Below are positions 1-6,792 of a DNA stretch of 38,685 bases, one piece after another. Below the pieces are notes generated by a model, which was given only the letters and a program-made list of their open reading frames with translations, was not told the origin of the DNA and searched no databases. This DNA is from an uncultured Verrucomicrobiae bacterium (GTDB lineage Bacteria; Verrucomicrobiota; Verrucomicrobiia; Limisphaerales; UBA1096), in assembly GCA_937770485.1 (NCBI GenBank), contig CALJHX010000028.1, forward strand, positions 1 to 38,685. The letters run 5' to 3'. The stretch's first letter is position 1, and each line of letters begins with the position of its first letter. Made by a program: the position numbers and the translations under genes.

Positions 1-516
1 ACCCGTCTTGCCGCCGTGTTTGCGGAGGAGGTCGGCGATTTCGGTGTGGTTGTCTACGATGGCCCAATCTAGCGGTGTTCTGCCATAAGCATCCTTCGCA
101 TTCACATCCGCACCTGCGGCGATGAGTAGTCCGACGATTTCATTGCTACCGGTCATAGCCGCACTATGCAAAGAAGTCCAACTACCATCATCTTTCTTCG
201 CATTCACATCCGCACCTTTAGCGATTAGGAGTTCAGCGATTTCCTTGTAACCCATCAGTGCCGCCAAATGCAAAGGAGTCGATCCATCTTCATCCTTCGC
301 ATCCACATCCGCACCATTTTCGATTAGGAGTTCAGCGATTTCATTGTGGCCATATTTAGCAGCATGACCTAACGCTGTGCTTCCACAGCCTGTACATTTT
401 AGTTCAATATCCGTTCCATCAGCTAAGTGCTGTTTGACAGCTTCAATATCTCCTGATTCGGCAGCCTCATAAAGATTGAGATGTCTGGTACCCTCACCAC
501 ACCCCACCAGAAGCAC
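1..516 (-). CDS. Ankyrin-repeat protein, partial, with shifted lipoprotein signal
   Basis: The minus-strand frame is open from 516 to the window edge and encodes about four ankyrin repeats (units with TPLHLAA and ELLIAKGADVNAK), ending at the edge in LLRKHGGKTG like its paralogues. It probably mediates protein binding. An ATG at 548 overlaps the stop of the preceding gene (ATGA) and begins the same lipoprotein signal as the paralogue at 1021. However, one C is missing after codon 3 (MKH), so the ATG frame leaves the ankyrin frame. Restoring one base would give MKHLLLTTIAAVLLVGCGE and then the repeats. As written, translation would need the GTG at 516 or the CTG at 558. It could be a pseudogene, a phase-variable gene, or a sequence error. 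The repeats themselves are intact. Confidence 0.6.
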   Translation of the reverse strand, partial: MLLVGCGEGTRHLNLYEAAESGDIEAVKQHLADGTDIELKCTGCGSTALGHAAKYGHNEIAELLIENGADVDAKDEDGSTPLHLAALMGYKEIAELLIAKGADVNAKKDDGSWTSLHSAAMTGSNEIVGLLIAAGADVNAKDAYGRTPLDWAIVDNHTEIADLLRKHGGKTG

Positions 517-544
517 GGCTGCGATTGTTGTGAGTAGTAGTGTT

Positions 545-1021
545 TCATTTCCCTTCAGCTTTCAATTCTTCACCCGTCTTGCCGCCGTGTTTGCGGAGGA
601 GGTCGAGGATTACTCTATTTTTTTTGATTTTAGCATTATTCATAGTTACTTGATTTACAGAGCCATCTTCATTTCTGACCCCCATTGTCTGAGTTATTGT
701 TATACCCGCAGTCTTTTCGTCCTCAAAAAACATTTCATTTAACTCGGTTGAATAATCCAAAGAAGTGAAACCACGCGTATCCTTCGCATTTACAACAGCA
801 CCTTTGCTAATCAACAGTTTGACGATTCTCTCGTGCCCGCTTTTCACTGCGAGATGCAAAAGAGTGAACCCATCCTCATTTTTCTGATTCACATTCGCAC
901 CATTTGATAATTCCCTTCTTATCAGTGCGATTTTTCCATCTATCGTAGCTTGGTGAATTGATGGCCCACCACACCCCACCAGCACCACGGCTGCGATTGT
1001 TGTTAGTAGTAGGTGTTTCAT
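545..1021 (-). CDS. Ankyrin-repeat lipoprotein
   Basis: This 158-residue protein starts at the ATG at 1021, which gives a lipoprotein signal (MKHLLLTTIAAVVLVGC followed by GG). Lipidation at Cys17 would anchor it in a membrane. About one and a half to two ankyrin repeats follow (GFTLLHLAVKSGHERIVKLLISKGA, split here as GFTLLHLAVKSG and KLLISKGAVVNAKDTRG), then a non-repeat segment and the family C-terminus LLRKHGGKTGEELKAEGK. An upstream in-frame extension to 1111 exists but would bury the signal, so I reject it. It is the only one of the three ankyrin paralogues here whose signal and repeats share a frame. It overlaps the next gene by ATGA at 545-548. The role is unknown; ankyrin repeats imply protein-protein contact. 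Confidence 0.72.
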   Translation of the reverse strand: MKHLLLTTIAAVVLVGCGGPSIHQATIDGKIALIRRELSNGANVNQKNEDGFTLLHLAVKSGHERIVKLLISKGAVVNAKDTRGFTSLDYSTELNEMFFEDEKTAGITITQTMGVRNEDGSVNQVTMNNAKIKKNRVILDLLRKHGGKTGEELKAEGK

Positions 1022-1050
1022 TTGCCGTTCAAGTGGCGGAGGGAGTTGGT

Positions 1051-1320
1051 TTAGTTGAAAAAATAGTGTGTTACGAACTTGTAGAAACGCCAGAGTAAGA
1101 GAGCCCCGCAAAAAAAATGCACAGCTACCATAAAGTAAAAACCCACCGGATTTGTATCTTTTTTTGCTGACCAGTTACCCGCTTCGCCACCAATAGAAGT
1201 TTCTCCATCTCTGAAAGCAGCATACATAAACCAAAAAAATAAACCCGCGCACGCTAATAAAAAAATTCCTCCTAGCATTATTTCATCCGTACCAGCATTT
1301 GCGATAAGTAGTTGTTTCAT
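1051..1320 (-). CDS. Small two-helix membrane protein in the ankyrin cassette
   Basis: This 89-residue protein has two hydrophobic stretches: about residues 13-35 (IMLGGIFLLACAGLFFWFMY) and about 62-80 (GFYFMVAVHFFCGALLLW). It is probably an inner-membrane protein with a short loop between the helices. Its ATG at 1320 overlaps the stop of the ankyrin gene upstream (ATGA), suggesting coupled translation. Its first codons (ATGAAACAACTACTT) resemble the start of the ankyrin lipoproteins, as if the same 5' module had been reused with deletions. I do not recognise the family. A companion role to the ankyrin lipoproteins is inferred from position only. Confidence 0.5.
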   Translation of the reverse strand: MKQLLIANAGTDEIMLGGIFLLACAGLFFWFMYAAFRDGETSIGGEAGNWSAKKDTNPVGFYFMVAVHFFCGALLLWRFYKFVTHYFFN

Positions 1321-2105
1321 TTCCCTTCAGCTTTCAATTCTGCGCGCGTCTTGCCACCGTGTTTGCGGAGGAGGGCGATGGTTTCCTCATCATCTGCTTC
1401 ATCTAATGGTGTTGCACTGTCATTACGCTTTGCATTCACATCCACACCTTTTTTAATTAGCAACTTGGCGATTTCCTTGTGACTATTTTCTGATGCGAAA
1501 TGTAAAGAAGTTCTCCCGTTATCAGCCTTCGCATTCACATCCACACCATGGGCAATTAGAAGTTCAGCGGTTACTGTATGATTGTACAAAGCTGTACGAT
1601 GCAAAAGGGTTTGACCATCACGAGTTCGCACATTCAAATCTGCGCCTTTGGAGATTAATAACTCGGCTATTTCTGTATGGTCATACTGAGCCGCATAATG
1701 CAACGGAGTTTCTCCACCAACATACTTCGCATTCAGGCCTGCGCCTTTGGCGATCAATAATTCGGCTATTTCCGCGTGGCCTTCCCGAGCCGCATAATGC
1801 AACGGAGTTCGTGCGCCCCTAGACTTACCTTCATTAACATCCGCACCTGTATCCAAGAACTCCTTTAATGCTTCAATATTTCCAAATTCAACCGCCTTAC
1901 GAATTGAACCGTGCTTGGCTCCATGTTGCTGAAGGACGTCGGCGAGTTCGAGATGCATGAAAGTAATGGCCCAATCTAGCGGTGTTGCGCCAACATTATC
2001 CTTCGCATTCACATCCGTACCAGCGGCCAAGTGCTGTTTGACAGCTTCGATGTTTCCTTCAGCGGCAGCATCGTGAATCGATTTCACTTGGCCCACACCC
2101 CACAA
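1317..2105 (-). CDS. Ankyrin-repeat protein, signal peptide out of frame
   Basis: The open frame of 262 residues holds about six to seven ankyrin repeats with typical TPLHYAA and ELLIAKGA blocks, and the family tail LLRKHGGKTRAELKAEGK. The frame can only start at a TTG (2105). An ATG at 2145 encodes a lipoprotein signal (MKHILLTTIAAVLVVGCG) like the paralogue's, but that frame reads into a stop after 27 codons. Deleting one G from the GGG at the lipobox would join them as VGCGQVKSIHDAA. So the gene is intact except for one extra base. It may be phase-variable, recently broken, or a base-calling error. It heads the minus-strand cassette and overlaps the next gene by four bases. Confidence 0.62.
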   Translation of the reverse strand: MWGVGQVKSIHDAAAEGNIEAVKQHLAAGTDVNAKDNVGATPLDWAITFMHLELADVLQQHGAKHGSIRKAVEFGNIEALKEFLDTGADVNEGKSRGARTPLHYAAREGHAEIAELLIAKGAGLNAKYVGGETPLHYAAQYDHTEIAELLISKGADLNVRTRDGQTLLHRTALYNHTVTAELLIAHGVDVNAKADNGRTSLHFASENSHKEIAKLLIKKGVDVNAKRNDSATPLDEADDEETIALLRKHGGKTRAELKAEGK

Positions 2106-2145
2106 CCAGCACGGCTGCGATTGTTGTGAGTAGGATGTGTTTCAT
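2103..2145 (-). other. Detached lipoprotein signal of the ankyrin gene
   Basis: The ATG at 2145 begins MKHILLTTIAAVLVVGCG, a lipoprotein signal with Cys at the lipobox, nearly the same as the functional signal at 1021. The frame ends shortly after, because a one-base shift separates it from the ankyrin repeats that start at 2105. Confidence 0.5.
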
Positions 2146-2514
2146 GTCGCCCAAAGCTTAGCTTTATTGATAATTTTTGCAACGGCTTTATCAAACACCA
2201 AAGATCGCAAAGTGAACTACCTCCACTGATCCAATGTTCGGCCGGCCCTTTTTGTTAAAAATTCCATGAGCCAGAATCCATTATGGGTTGAATGGGCACG
2301 TGATTACGGAAGCCCCCCCGCCCCCGGCCGGACCTTAGAAATTAGTCATTTCACTCGGCTCAAGAGGGATGCCTGTTTGATCTGAAATCTTCCATTATAG
2401 TCACGTATATAAATATTGAGTGAGGCGAGGCGGTCATTCGGCTAATTTAAATCACACTAATACATAGACTTGTGATTATTAAAGGGTTCAGATAAGATTC
2501 GGCCCTGTTTCCAA
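2146..2514. other. 369-base AT-rich spacer, no gene seen
   Basis: I see no convincing coding frame. It lies between the minus-strand ankyrin cassette and the plus-strand recombinase, so it should contain divergent promoters. It includes an 8-base GGCCGGCC palindrome near 2241 and a run of C near 2315. I found no copy of the tRNA-Val 3' end here that could be an attachment site. Confidence 0.4.
2470..2498 (+). promoter_or_regulatory. Possible sigma-70 promoter for the short recombinase
   Basis: A TTGTGA box (2470-2475) and a TAAGAT box (2493-2498) are separated by 17 bases and lie 16 bases before the ATG at 2515. The match is by eye and only moderately close to consensus. Confidence 0.35.
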
Positions 2515-3207
2515 ATGAAACGTGAAATCGACATCCTGACCACCGATGAGTGTCACGCTCTGCTCAGTGCTTGCTCCAAAGCACCCACCGGCATCCGTAA
2601 TCAGGCCCTGATTGTGGTCCTCTGGCGTACCTGCCTGCGCATCAAGGAGGCATTGGACCTATCCCCCAAGGATGTCTCTGGGGATTCAATCCGTGTTCAT
2701 TCCGGCAAAGGTGATCGGGCGAGGACGGTCGGGCTCGACCCTGAAGCTTCAGCCGTGGTGCGGCAGTGGATCAACAAGCGTAAGGAGCTCGGGTTCAAAC
2801 CCTCTCAGCGACTCTTCTGCACCCTCAAGGGTGATCCCATCGACACATCCTATTACCGGCATTTGTTCAAGCGGTTGGCAAAGAAAGCCGGGTTAGATAA
2901 GCGAGTCCATCCACATGGGTTGCGTCATTCGGGGGCAGTTCACTTGCTTGATGAAGGCAAAGATGTGGTGGTGATCTCTCGCCAACTGGGGCACTCCAAT
3001 CTAGGGACAACAAACACCTATCTGAACCACTTGAAGCCGGCCGACGTTATTGCGGCCATGCAGGATCGGGCAGGGTGGATCAAGAAGCCGGAACCGCCAA
3101 GGGAGTCAATCAATCCAGAGAAACTGACCCAGCTATCAAATGAACAGCTAGGAGGCATGTTCAGGCAGTTTCTGTTGGCTAATCCAGACATAATACTTAA
3201 GGAGTAA
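2515..3207 (+). CDS. Tyrosine recombinase, catalytic domain only
   Basis: This 230-residue site-specific recombinase or integrase cuts and rejoins DNA through a tyrosine. The visible catalytic set is Arg42 (LRIKEAL), Lys65 (SGKGDRAR), His134 and Arg138 (HPHGLRHSG), His160 (LGHSN) and Tyr169 (TTNTYLNHL). The protein begins almost at the catalytic domain: the N-terminal SAM-like core-binding domain of XerC/D and most integrases is missing. About 45 residues follow the tyrosine segment. It may bind DNA unaided, act with a partner, or be a resolvase for the element. It is on the opposite strand from the island's full-length integrase and is followed closely by two tiny frames and an HTH gene. Confidence 0.82.
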   Translation: MKREIDILTTDECHALLSACSKAPTGIRNQALIVVLWRTCLRIKEALDLSPKDVSGDSIRVHSGKGDRARTVGLDPEASAVVRQWINKRKELGFKPSQRLFCTLKGDPIDTSYYRHLFKRLAKKAGLDKRVHPHGLRHSGAVHLLDEGKDVVVISRQLGHSNLGTTNTYLNHLKPADVIAAMQDRAGWIKKPEPPRESINPEKLTQLSNEQLGGMFRQFLLANPDIILKE

Positions 3208-3208
3208 G

Positions 3209-3247
3209 ATGAGGGGACGAAAACAACATTTCTTTTTTAGGAACTAA
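3209..3247 (+). CDS. 12-residue leader-like frame
   Basis: The sequence AAGGAG (3199-3204) sits four bases before this ATG, one of the clearer ribosome-binding sites in the window. The frame encodes MRGRKQHFFFRN and stops at 3245-3247, one base before the next ATG. Such a tiny frame could be a leader that couples translation to the genes downstream. Chance is a real alternative. Confidence 0.25.
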   Translation: MRGRKQHFFFRN

Positions 3248-3248
3248 G

Positions 3249-3305
3249 ATGCCAGCCAAATGGAACGTCTCTGCCCCAAATGACAGGAACAAACCTACAA
3301 AATGA
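3249..3305 (+). CDS. 18-residue frame coupled to the HTH gene
   Basis: The frame encodes MPAKWNVSAPNDRNKPTK and its TGA overlaps the ATG of the HTH gene at 3302 (ATGA). This is the same coupling style as in the replication operon of this island. No family is recognised and the coding status is uncertain. Confidence 0.28.
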   Translation: MPAKWNVSAPNDRNKPTK

Positions 3306-3520
3306 ACGATCTACAAAGGGAGAACGAGGAGGAAATCCAGCCGACTATTCAAGTCAAACACCTGCCGCTACTGCTGCGCCCCAAGCAAACCTGCGAGTTG
3401 TTCGGCATCGATTTGAAGGCACTTCACAAGCTGGAAACATCGGGCCGGGTGAAGGCGGTCAGGATCGGCCCAAGAAGGTTCAGCGGCGATACAGCCCGGT
3501 GGCAGTTGCAAAGGCGTTAG
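3302..3520 (+). CDS. Small HTH protein, excisionase or regulator-like
   Basis: This 72-residue protein has a helix-turn-helix of the excisionase/AlpA type at about residues 24-60: LLRPKQTCELFGIDLKALHK, then a wing-like SGRVKAVRIGPRRF. Such proteins bend DNA at attachment sites to direct excision, or regulate mobile-element genes. It lies just downstream of the short recombinase on the same strand, as expected for an integrase/excisionase pair. The overlapping frame starting at 3280 is low-complexity and lacks a domain, so I treat it as spurious. The function is inferred from fold-like pattern and position. Confidence 0.55.
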   Translation: MNDLQRENEEEIQPTIQVKHLPLLLRPKQTCELFGIDLKALHKLETSGRVKAVRIGPRRFSGDTARWQLQRR

Positions 3521-3531
3521 GCGTCGATCTG

Positions 3532-3892
3532 ATGGCCGAGAACTACACCCTGGTTGCGGGTATGGACTTTACGAGGGAACTCGGCGGCAAACTGGCCGAC
3601 TCCAGTGAGCCGTTCTCGCCAAGACACGCCAACTGATACAGGCCGAACTCCAAGGGCTGCGCCAGTCCATCGGCGAGCTCGTCAGTAGCGAGACTGGCCA
3701 AGGCACTCCAGAGGCGCGCGTGGTAAGCCCAAGGCCGGTTCCCCAGCCCCGGCCGCAAGCAACACCTGCTTCGCGGCTACGTCCCGCCTCAAAAACAAGC
3801 GGGCTACTGACTCCACTGCGCGCGCGCGGGGCTTGGCCAAGCGCGAACTCCAGCCCTTCCCCCTACTTCCAGTGGAGCAAGTGGACTGATTC
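3532..3892 (+). pseudogene. Possible frame-broken small gene after the HTH gene
   Basis: No single frame spans this stretch, but protein-like pieces lie in succession in three frames: MAENYTLVAGMDFTREL (from 3532), then AVLAKTRQLIQAELQGLRQS (about 3609-3668), then a Pro/Ala/Lys-rich piece ending in LAKRELQPFPLLPVEQVD (stop about 3890). They could be one coiled-coil protein broken by two indels, or simply chance. The stretch contains the island's only exact copy of the genome palindrome (3831-3842). Confidence 0.25.
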
Positions 3893-3964
3893 CTATTTCC
3901 ATGAGTGAAAAAGGGTAAAAGTAAATAGGTAGAGAGTGGTGAAACAGGTCCACTTGCTCCACTG
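3870..3964. repeat. 17-bp perfect inverted repeat beside the helicase gene
   Basis: CAGTGGAGCAAGTGGAC (3870-3886) is repeated exactly in inverse orientation at 3948-3964, leaving 61 bases between the arms. It sits just beyond the 3' end of the helicase gene (stop at 3978). The loop is too long for a terminator. It may be a protein-binding pair: a replication origin, a recombination site, or an operator. The intervening bases are purine-rich on the plus strand. Confidence 0.6.
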
Positions 3965-3977
3965 CTTTGCTTAAATA

Positions 3978-5267
3978 TCACTTGATGAGCCAAAGCCCTT
4001 GACCGTTGGATTGCCGATAGCTGATCCGGTCTGGTTGCTTTTGTTTCAGACGGCTCATGTATGTTTGCATAGCGTTCGGGAATGATAGTAATTTGACAAA
4101 TTGCCTCCCGAAACAGTAGTCACTGGTTAAGCTTGCCTCTAGCTCTGTTAAAGTACCTTCAAACGTCTTATCTCCCTCTAAAATCGTCATTTCCATTAAA
4201 TCCATCAGCCTTTGCTCGTGCGACATAACTTCTAACCCCTTGACGAGATCAGGATCTTGGTAAGCCTCGATCCCGAATCTTGAGTCGACAAGGCTTTCTG
4301 GGATTTCCCACTCTTGCAGAAAGTTAATAAAGGCGGGTAATTCAGACTTAATGGTATTCCAAAATAGATCCCGATCTTCCGGAGAGTTGCTGGGCATTGG
4401 CATTTTGGCAGCGTTCACCCTGAACAGCATAATTTTGTCCTGCAAAGATTCATCCAGTGGGGGCAGCATCACTAGATTTTCAGCTTCTTCATTCAAACTG
4501 ATCGTTAACCGCCAGCAAGGCTTCAAGTGGACTGCGTTCTGGAATTTCCCGTGGCACGTCTGAAGGGAATTCACGGTTAGGTCTTTGATTTTTGATCCAA
4601 ATGACCGTCGACTTTTCATATCATGTGATGGCACTTCATCAGCAATCATTAAATGCTCTGATGTAAAAAGATCCGCGTTGAAGTTTGTCCGTCCAATGAT
4701 CCACTGGTAGGGACGTGCTGCGCGGCCTCCAAGGATGGCTGTAATGATGTCTTGGATTAAGTTTTTACCTGCGTTGCGAGGTCCGGCTAGCACAAGAGCT
4801 TGCCCTGGCATGGGTTTTGAAAGACGCACTGCTTCTTCCGCCTTTTTAAGCCAACCAAATAAATGGGCACGCTGGTCGAAAGCTTTCACCCAAAACATAT
4901 CTTCCATGATTTTGTAGATTATCGGGAATTCCCCGGCATTCGCGCTAATGCGAACAGGTGGTTTGGTTACCAGTGCCCGATGGCCATTGCATTCGACGAT
5001 TCCTGCGTCATACCCGGCAAGTGGACCACTATAATCAACATCGCGTATTGTTTGTACGTCCAGCATGGCTTGGTCGGCTTGTGAAATGTTTTCATCCGGT
5101 GCGGCTCGGTTAGCATACCCCCAAGATCTCAAATGTTTCCGGAACATATCAGCTGAGATCGGGATATAGTGCTGTCTGCTGTTTTGAATGAAAAAAGCCT
5201 TCGCGGAGTTGGAATACCAAGATGGCTTAATTGTTTCCTGAGATGTTATTTGTTCTTCTTCGGTCAT
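3978..5267 (-). CDS. SF3-type replicative helicase of the mobile element
   Basis: This 429-residue ATPase probably unwinds the element's DNA for replication. The nucleotide-binding loop is GPRNAGKN (about residues 162-169), the Walker B strand is LMIADE (206-211), and a sensor strand LTISLNE ends in Asn (254-260), in the order of superfamily-3 helicases and the DUF5906-like primase-helicases of plasmids and phages. I chose the ATG at 5267 because it overlaps the primase stop (ATGA). The longer frame to 5348 would run back through the primase. In many elements this helicase is fused to the primase; here the two are separate but coupled genes. Confidence 0.75.
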   Translation of the reverse strand: MTEEEQITSQETIKPSWYSNSAKAFFIQNSRQHYIPISADMFRKHLRSWGYANRAAPDENISQADQAMLDVQTIRDVDYSGPLAGYDAGIVECNGHRALVTKPPVRISANAGEFPIIYKIMEDMFWVKAFDQRAHLFGWLKKAEEAVRLSKPMPGQALVLAGPRNAGKNLIQDIITAILGGRAARPYQWIIGRTNFNADLFTSEHLMIADEVPSHDMKSRRSFGSKIKDLTVNSLQTCHGKFQNAVHLKPCWRLTISLNEEAENLVMLPPLDESLQDKIMLFRVNAAKMPMPSNSPEDRDLFWNTIKSELPAFINFLQEWEIPESLVDSRFGIEAYQDPDLVKGLEVMSHEQRLMDLMEMTILEGDKTFEGTLTELEASLTSDYCFGRQFVKLLSFPNAMQTYMSRLKQKQPDRISYRQSNGQGLWLIK

Positions 5268-6118
5268 TTTGAAAGATAAAGGGTTGTTTGATTGGACCCG
5301 TTGTCGCGTTTCCCGTTTGGCATTCGGACGAACTGAGATTTTGTCCAAGTGGCGGGGTCGGCTCCAACGCTTGTGGCTCGTTTGAAAAAGTTCACCAGCT
5401 TATCCTCGCTCCAATCCTCCACCAAGAACCAGCCATGCAGGGACTTGTTGCCACTCGCCACGGCACAAACCAGGGGAGTGACAGTGGTGTTCAAGTGGAA
5501 CAAAAGAGATGCATGGTCGTCATGGCTTCCCTCGTCAAATTCAACGACAAGGTATTTTCGAGGCCCGGTATTTTCGAGAGTGTGAGCGGATCGCTTACCG
5601 GCTTGAGTCAACCCGTGGCGGGCGTTCATCGTGCTGGGAACAATCAATTGGAGTTTTGCCAACTGCCCCCGCCATTCGTCTCGGCTACGAGTGGCGAATG
5701 TACGGCTGCTGACCCCGCAACAAAGAAGCGGGTTGCCAGGGAACAGATGATCGATTACTCGATCCGAATTAAGCCCTTCAAGCTGGGTTGGTGAGGCGTT
5801 GGATAAATCATTCACGGTTTTAGTGCCGGTGATTTGATCGACTAGGATCGTACTTGGCCGAGGCCAATGGGGGCGGGTGGTTCGATTACTGTTTTGCAGC
5901 GATCCGCGGCGGGAACGGATAGCGTTCTCCACTTCGTAAGGCTGTAAAGCGCGGGTGCTGTGTTCAGCACAATAAGAAACGATCTCATGGTCATCGATGT
6001 TTGCTTCAACCATGCGGCAAACAACGTGGTAAATCCACCGGTGGACGCCTTCGCCCGCTGTTGGACATGGCTTAACAGCAACCCCTTTGGTTCGCTCAGT
6101 TGAAACTAGCTCATTCAT
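5264..6118 (-). CDS. Primase of the archaeo-eukaryotic type (PrimPol-like)
   Basis: This 284-residue protein probably makes primers for replication of the element. A helical PriCT-like segment comes first (about residues 25-72, with HRWIYHVVCRMVEAN). The polymerase-like part shows VEFDE (192-196) as the metal-binding strand, SGNKSLHGWF (222-231) matching the S-x-x-S-x-H motif, and RMPNGKRDNG (265-274) as the basic motif. The second acidic motif is not clear to me. It overlaps its neighbours by ATGA at both ends, so the primase and the helicase at 3978-5267 are likely translated together. The PriCT-like part being N-terminal rather than C-terminal is unusual. Confidence 0.68.
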   Translation of the reverse strand: MNELVSTERTKGVAVKPCPTAGEGVHRWIYHVVCRMVEANIDDHEIVSYCAEHSTRALQPYEVENAIRSRRGSLQNSNRTTRPHWPRPSTILVDQITGTKTVNDLSNASPTQLEGLNSDRVIDHLFPGNPLLCCGVSSRTFATRSRDEWRGQLAKLQLIVPSTMNARHGLTQAGKRSAHTLENTGPRKYLVVEFDEGSHDDHASLLFHLNTTVTPLVCAVASGNKSLHGWFLVEDWSEDKLVNFFKRATSVGADPATWTKSQFVRMPNGKRDNGSNQTTLYLSK

Positions 6119-6402
6119 GCTCTTGACCCTTTCTCTTGTTCGAGTATGCGCTTGCGTCTTTCCTCGGCCCTTTGTTCCAAGTGCGGCACGGGTGGGGTTT
6201 GTGGATTGGCTTTCATGTCGGCCAAGTCATACTCTATTTCTGAACTACTAAAGTCGCGCAAGCTGAGCGCATAAATGAAGTCACAGACGGCGGCATACTC
6301 GATAAACCAATCCCCTTGCGAAGGTTGTAAGAAATACTTGCCCCCGCAGTAGTACATCCTGAGGGGAGGCCGTTTCTTGAGTTGCGGCTTGTCTGGACTC
6401 AT
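6115..6402 (-). CDS. Small hypothetical protein of the replication operon
   Basis: This 95-residue protein starts at the ATG at 6402, which overlaps the stop of the upstream HTH-like gene (ATGA). The longer frame to 6588 only shadows that gene. Features seen are an aromatic stretch (MYYCGGKYFLQPSQGDWFIEY, split as MYYCGGKYFLQ and GDWFIEY) and a charged helical tail rich in Glu and Arg (EQRAEERRKRILEQEK). I do not recognise a family. Its place between an HTH protein and a primase suggests an accessory role in replication or control. Confidence 0.55.
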   Translation of the reverse strand: MSPDKPQLKKRPPLRMYYCGGKYFLQPSQGDWFIEYAAVCDFIYALSLRDFSSSEIEYDLADMKANPQTPPVPHLEQRAEERRKRILEQEKGSRA

Positions 6403-6701
6403 CGCGCACCCCCTTCCAACGAGTTGAGATAGCTCACGAGGCTTGAGTAATTCACGAGTCTGACGCGCCCTTTGCGGCCCTTGGCGGGGGCAACCTTGAC
6501 CGACCGCACTGGCGGCGAAAACCCGTTCCGCTCGTTTGGTAAAACAAGCTGTGACATCTTCGCTCGGGACAGTCCTGTAAGCGGACACGGAACGCCCTGC
6601 GGGGGCAGCCGAAGGAACGCAGGAACTGGATTGCTCGTAACGCTTGAATCCCCACCCTTGGAGTCAAGCCCGTCTTTTTGTTCGGTGGCACGTATCGCCA
6701 T
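6399..6701 (-). CDS. HTH/excisionase-like regulator heading the replication operon
   Basis: In this 100-residue protein the second half fits small MerR/AlpA-type DNA-binding proteins of mobile elements: FLRLPPQGVPCPLTGLSRAK could form the first helices, and GRVRLVNYSSLVSYLNSL the terminal strand and helix that usually end such proteins. It may act as excisionase or repressor. It is the first gene of four linked by ATGA overlaps, and a perfect 21-base palindrome lies 50 bases upstream, a natural operator candidate. No clear ribosome-binding site precedes the ATG at 6701. Confidence 0.55.
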   Translation of the reverse strand: MAIRATEQKDGLDSKGGDSSVTSNPVPAFLRLPPQGVPCPLTGLSRAKMSQLVLPNERNGFSPPVRSVKVAPAKGRKGRVRLVNYSSLVSYLNSLEGGAR

Positions 6702-6750
6702 GCAAACGAGTATGCACCAAAAATCCCGGAAGTCTTGTGAATGACATGAT

Positions 6751-6771
6751 GCTTAAATGCTGCATTTAAGC
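6751..6771. promoter_or_regulatory. 21-base perfect palindrome, operator candidate
   Basis: The arms GCTTAAATGC and GCATTTAAGC flank a single T. It lies between the orphan gene (stop at 6793) and the start of the replication operon (6701). The position and dyad symmetry fit a dimeric repressor site, and an iteron or origin element is the alternative. Confidence 0.5.
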
Positions 6772-6792
6772 CTATATCGGGCAGACAGCCGA

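Larger units (their letters stand above)
1..1375 (-). repeat. Direct repeats at the gene ends of the ankyrin cassette
   Basis: A roughly 35-base segment encoding the shared C-terminus (LLRKHGGKTG) recurs at about 1-35, 571-605 and 1343-1375. A second shared segment encodes the lipoprotein signal at about 500-548, 970-1021 and 2100-2145. Within genes, ankyrin units repeat at about 99 bases. Such blocks could allow genes or repeat units to be exchanged or lost by homologous recombination. Confidence 0.6.

Noticed and set aside
1..2105. Regular repeats that could suggest a CRISPR array
   Set aside because: The roughly 99-base units translate into ankyrin repeats; there are no short identical repeats with unique spacers.
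2146..2514. Left attachment site of the island
   Set aside because: I saw no copy of the tRNA-Val 3' end here or elsewhere in 1-8620, so the left end could not be placed.
3280..3636. 118-residue frame overlapping the HTH gene
   Set aside because: The N-terminal part is low-complexity and in a different frame from the clear HTH pattern. Its last third is considered separately as a possible gene fragment.
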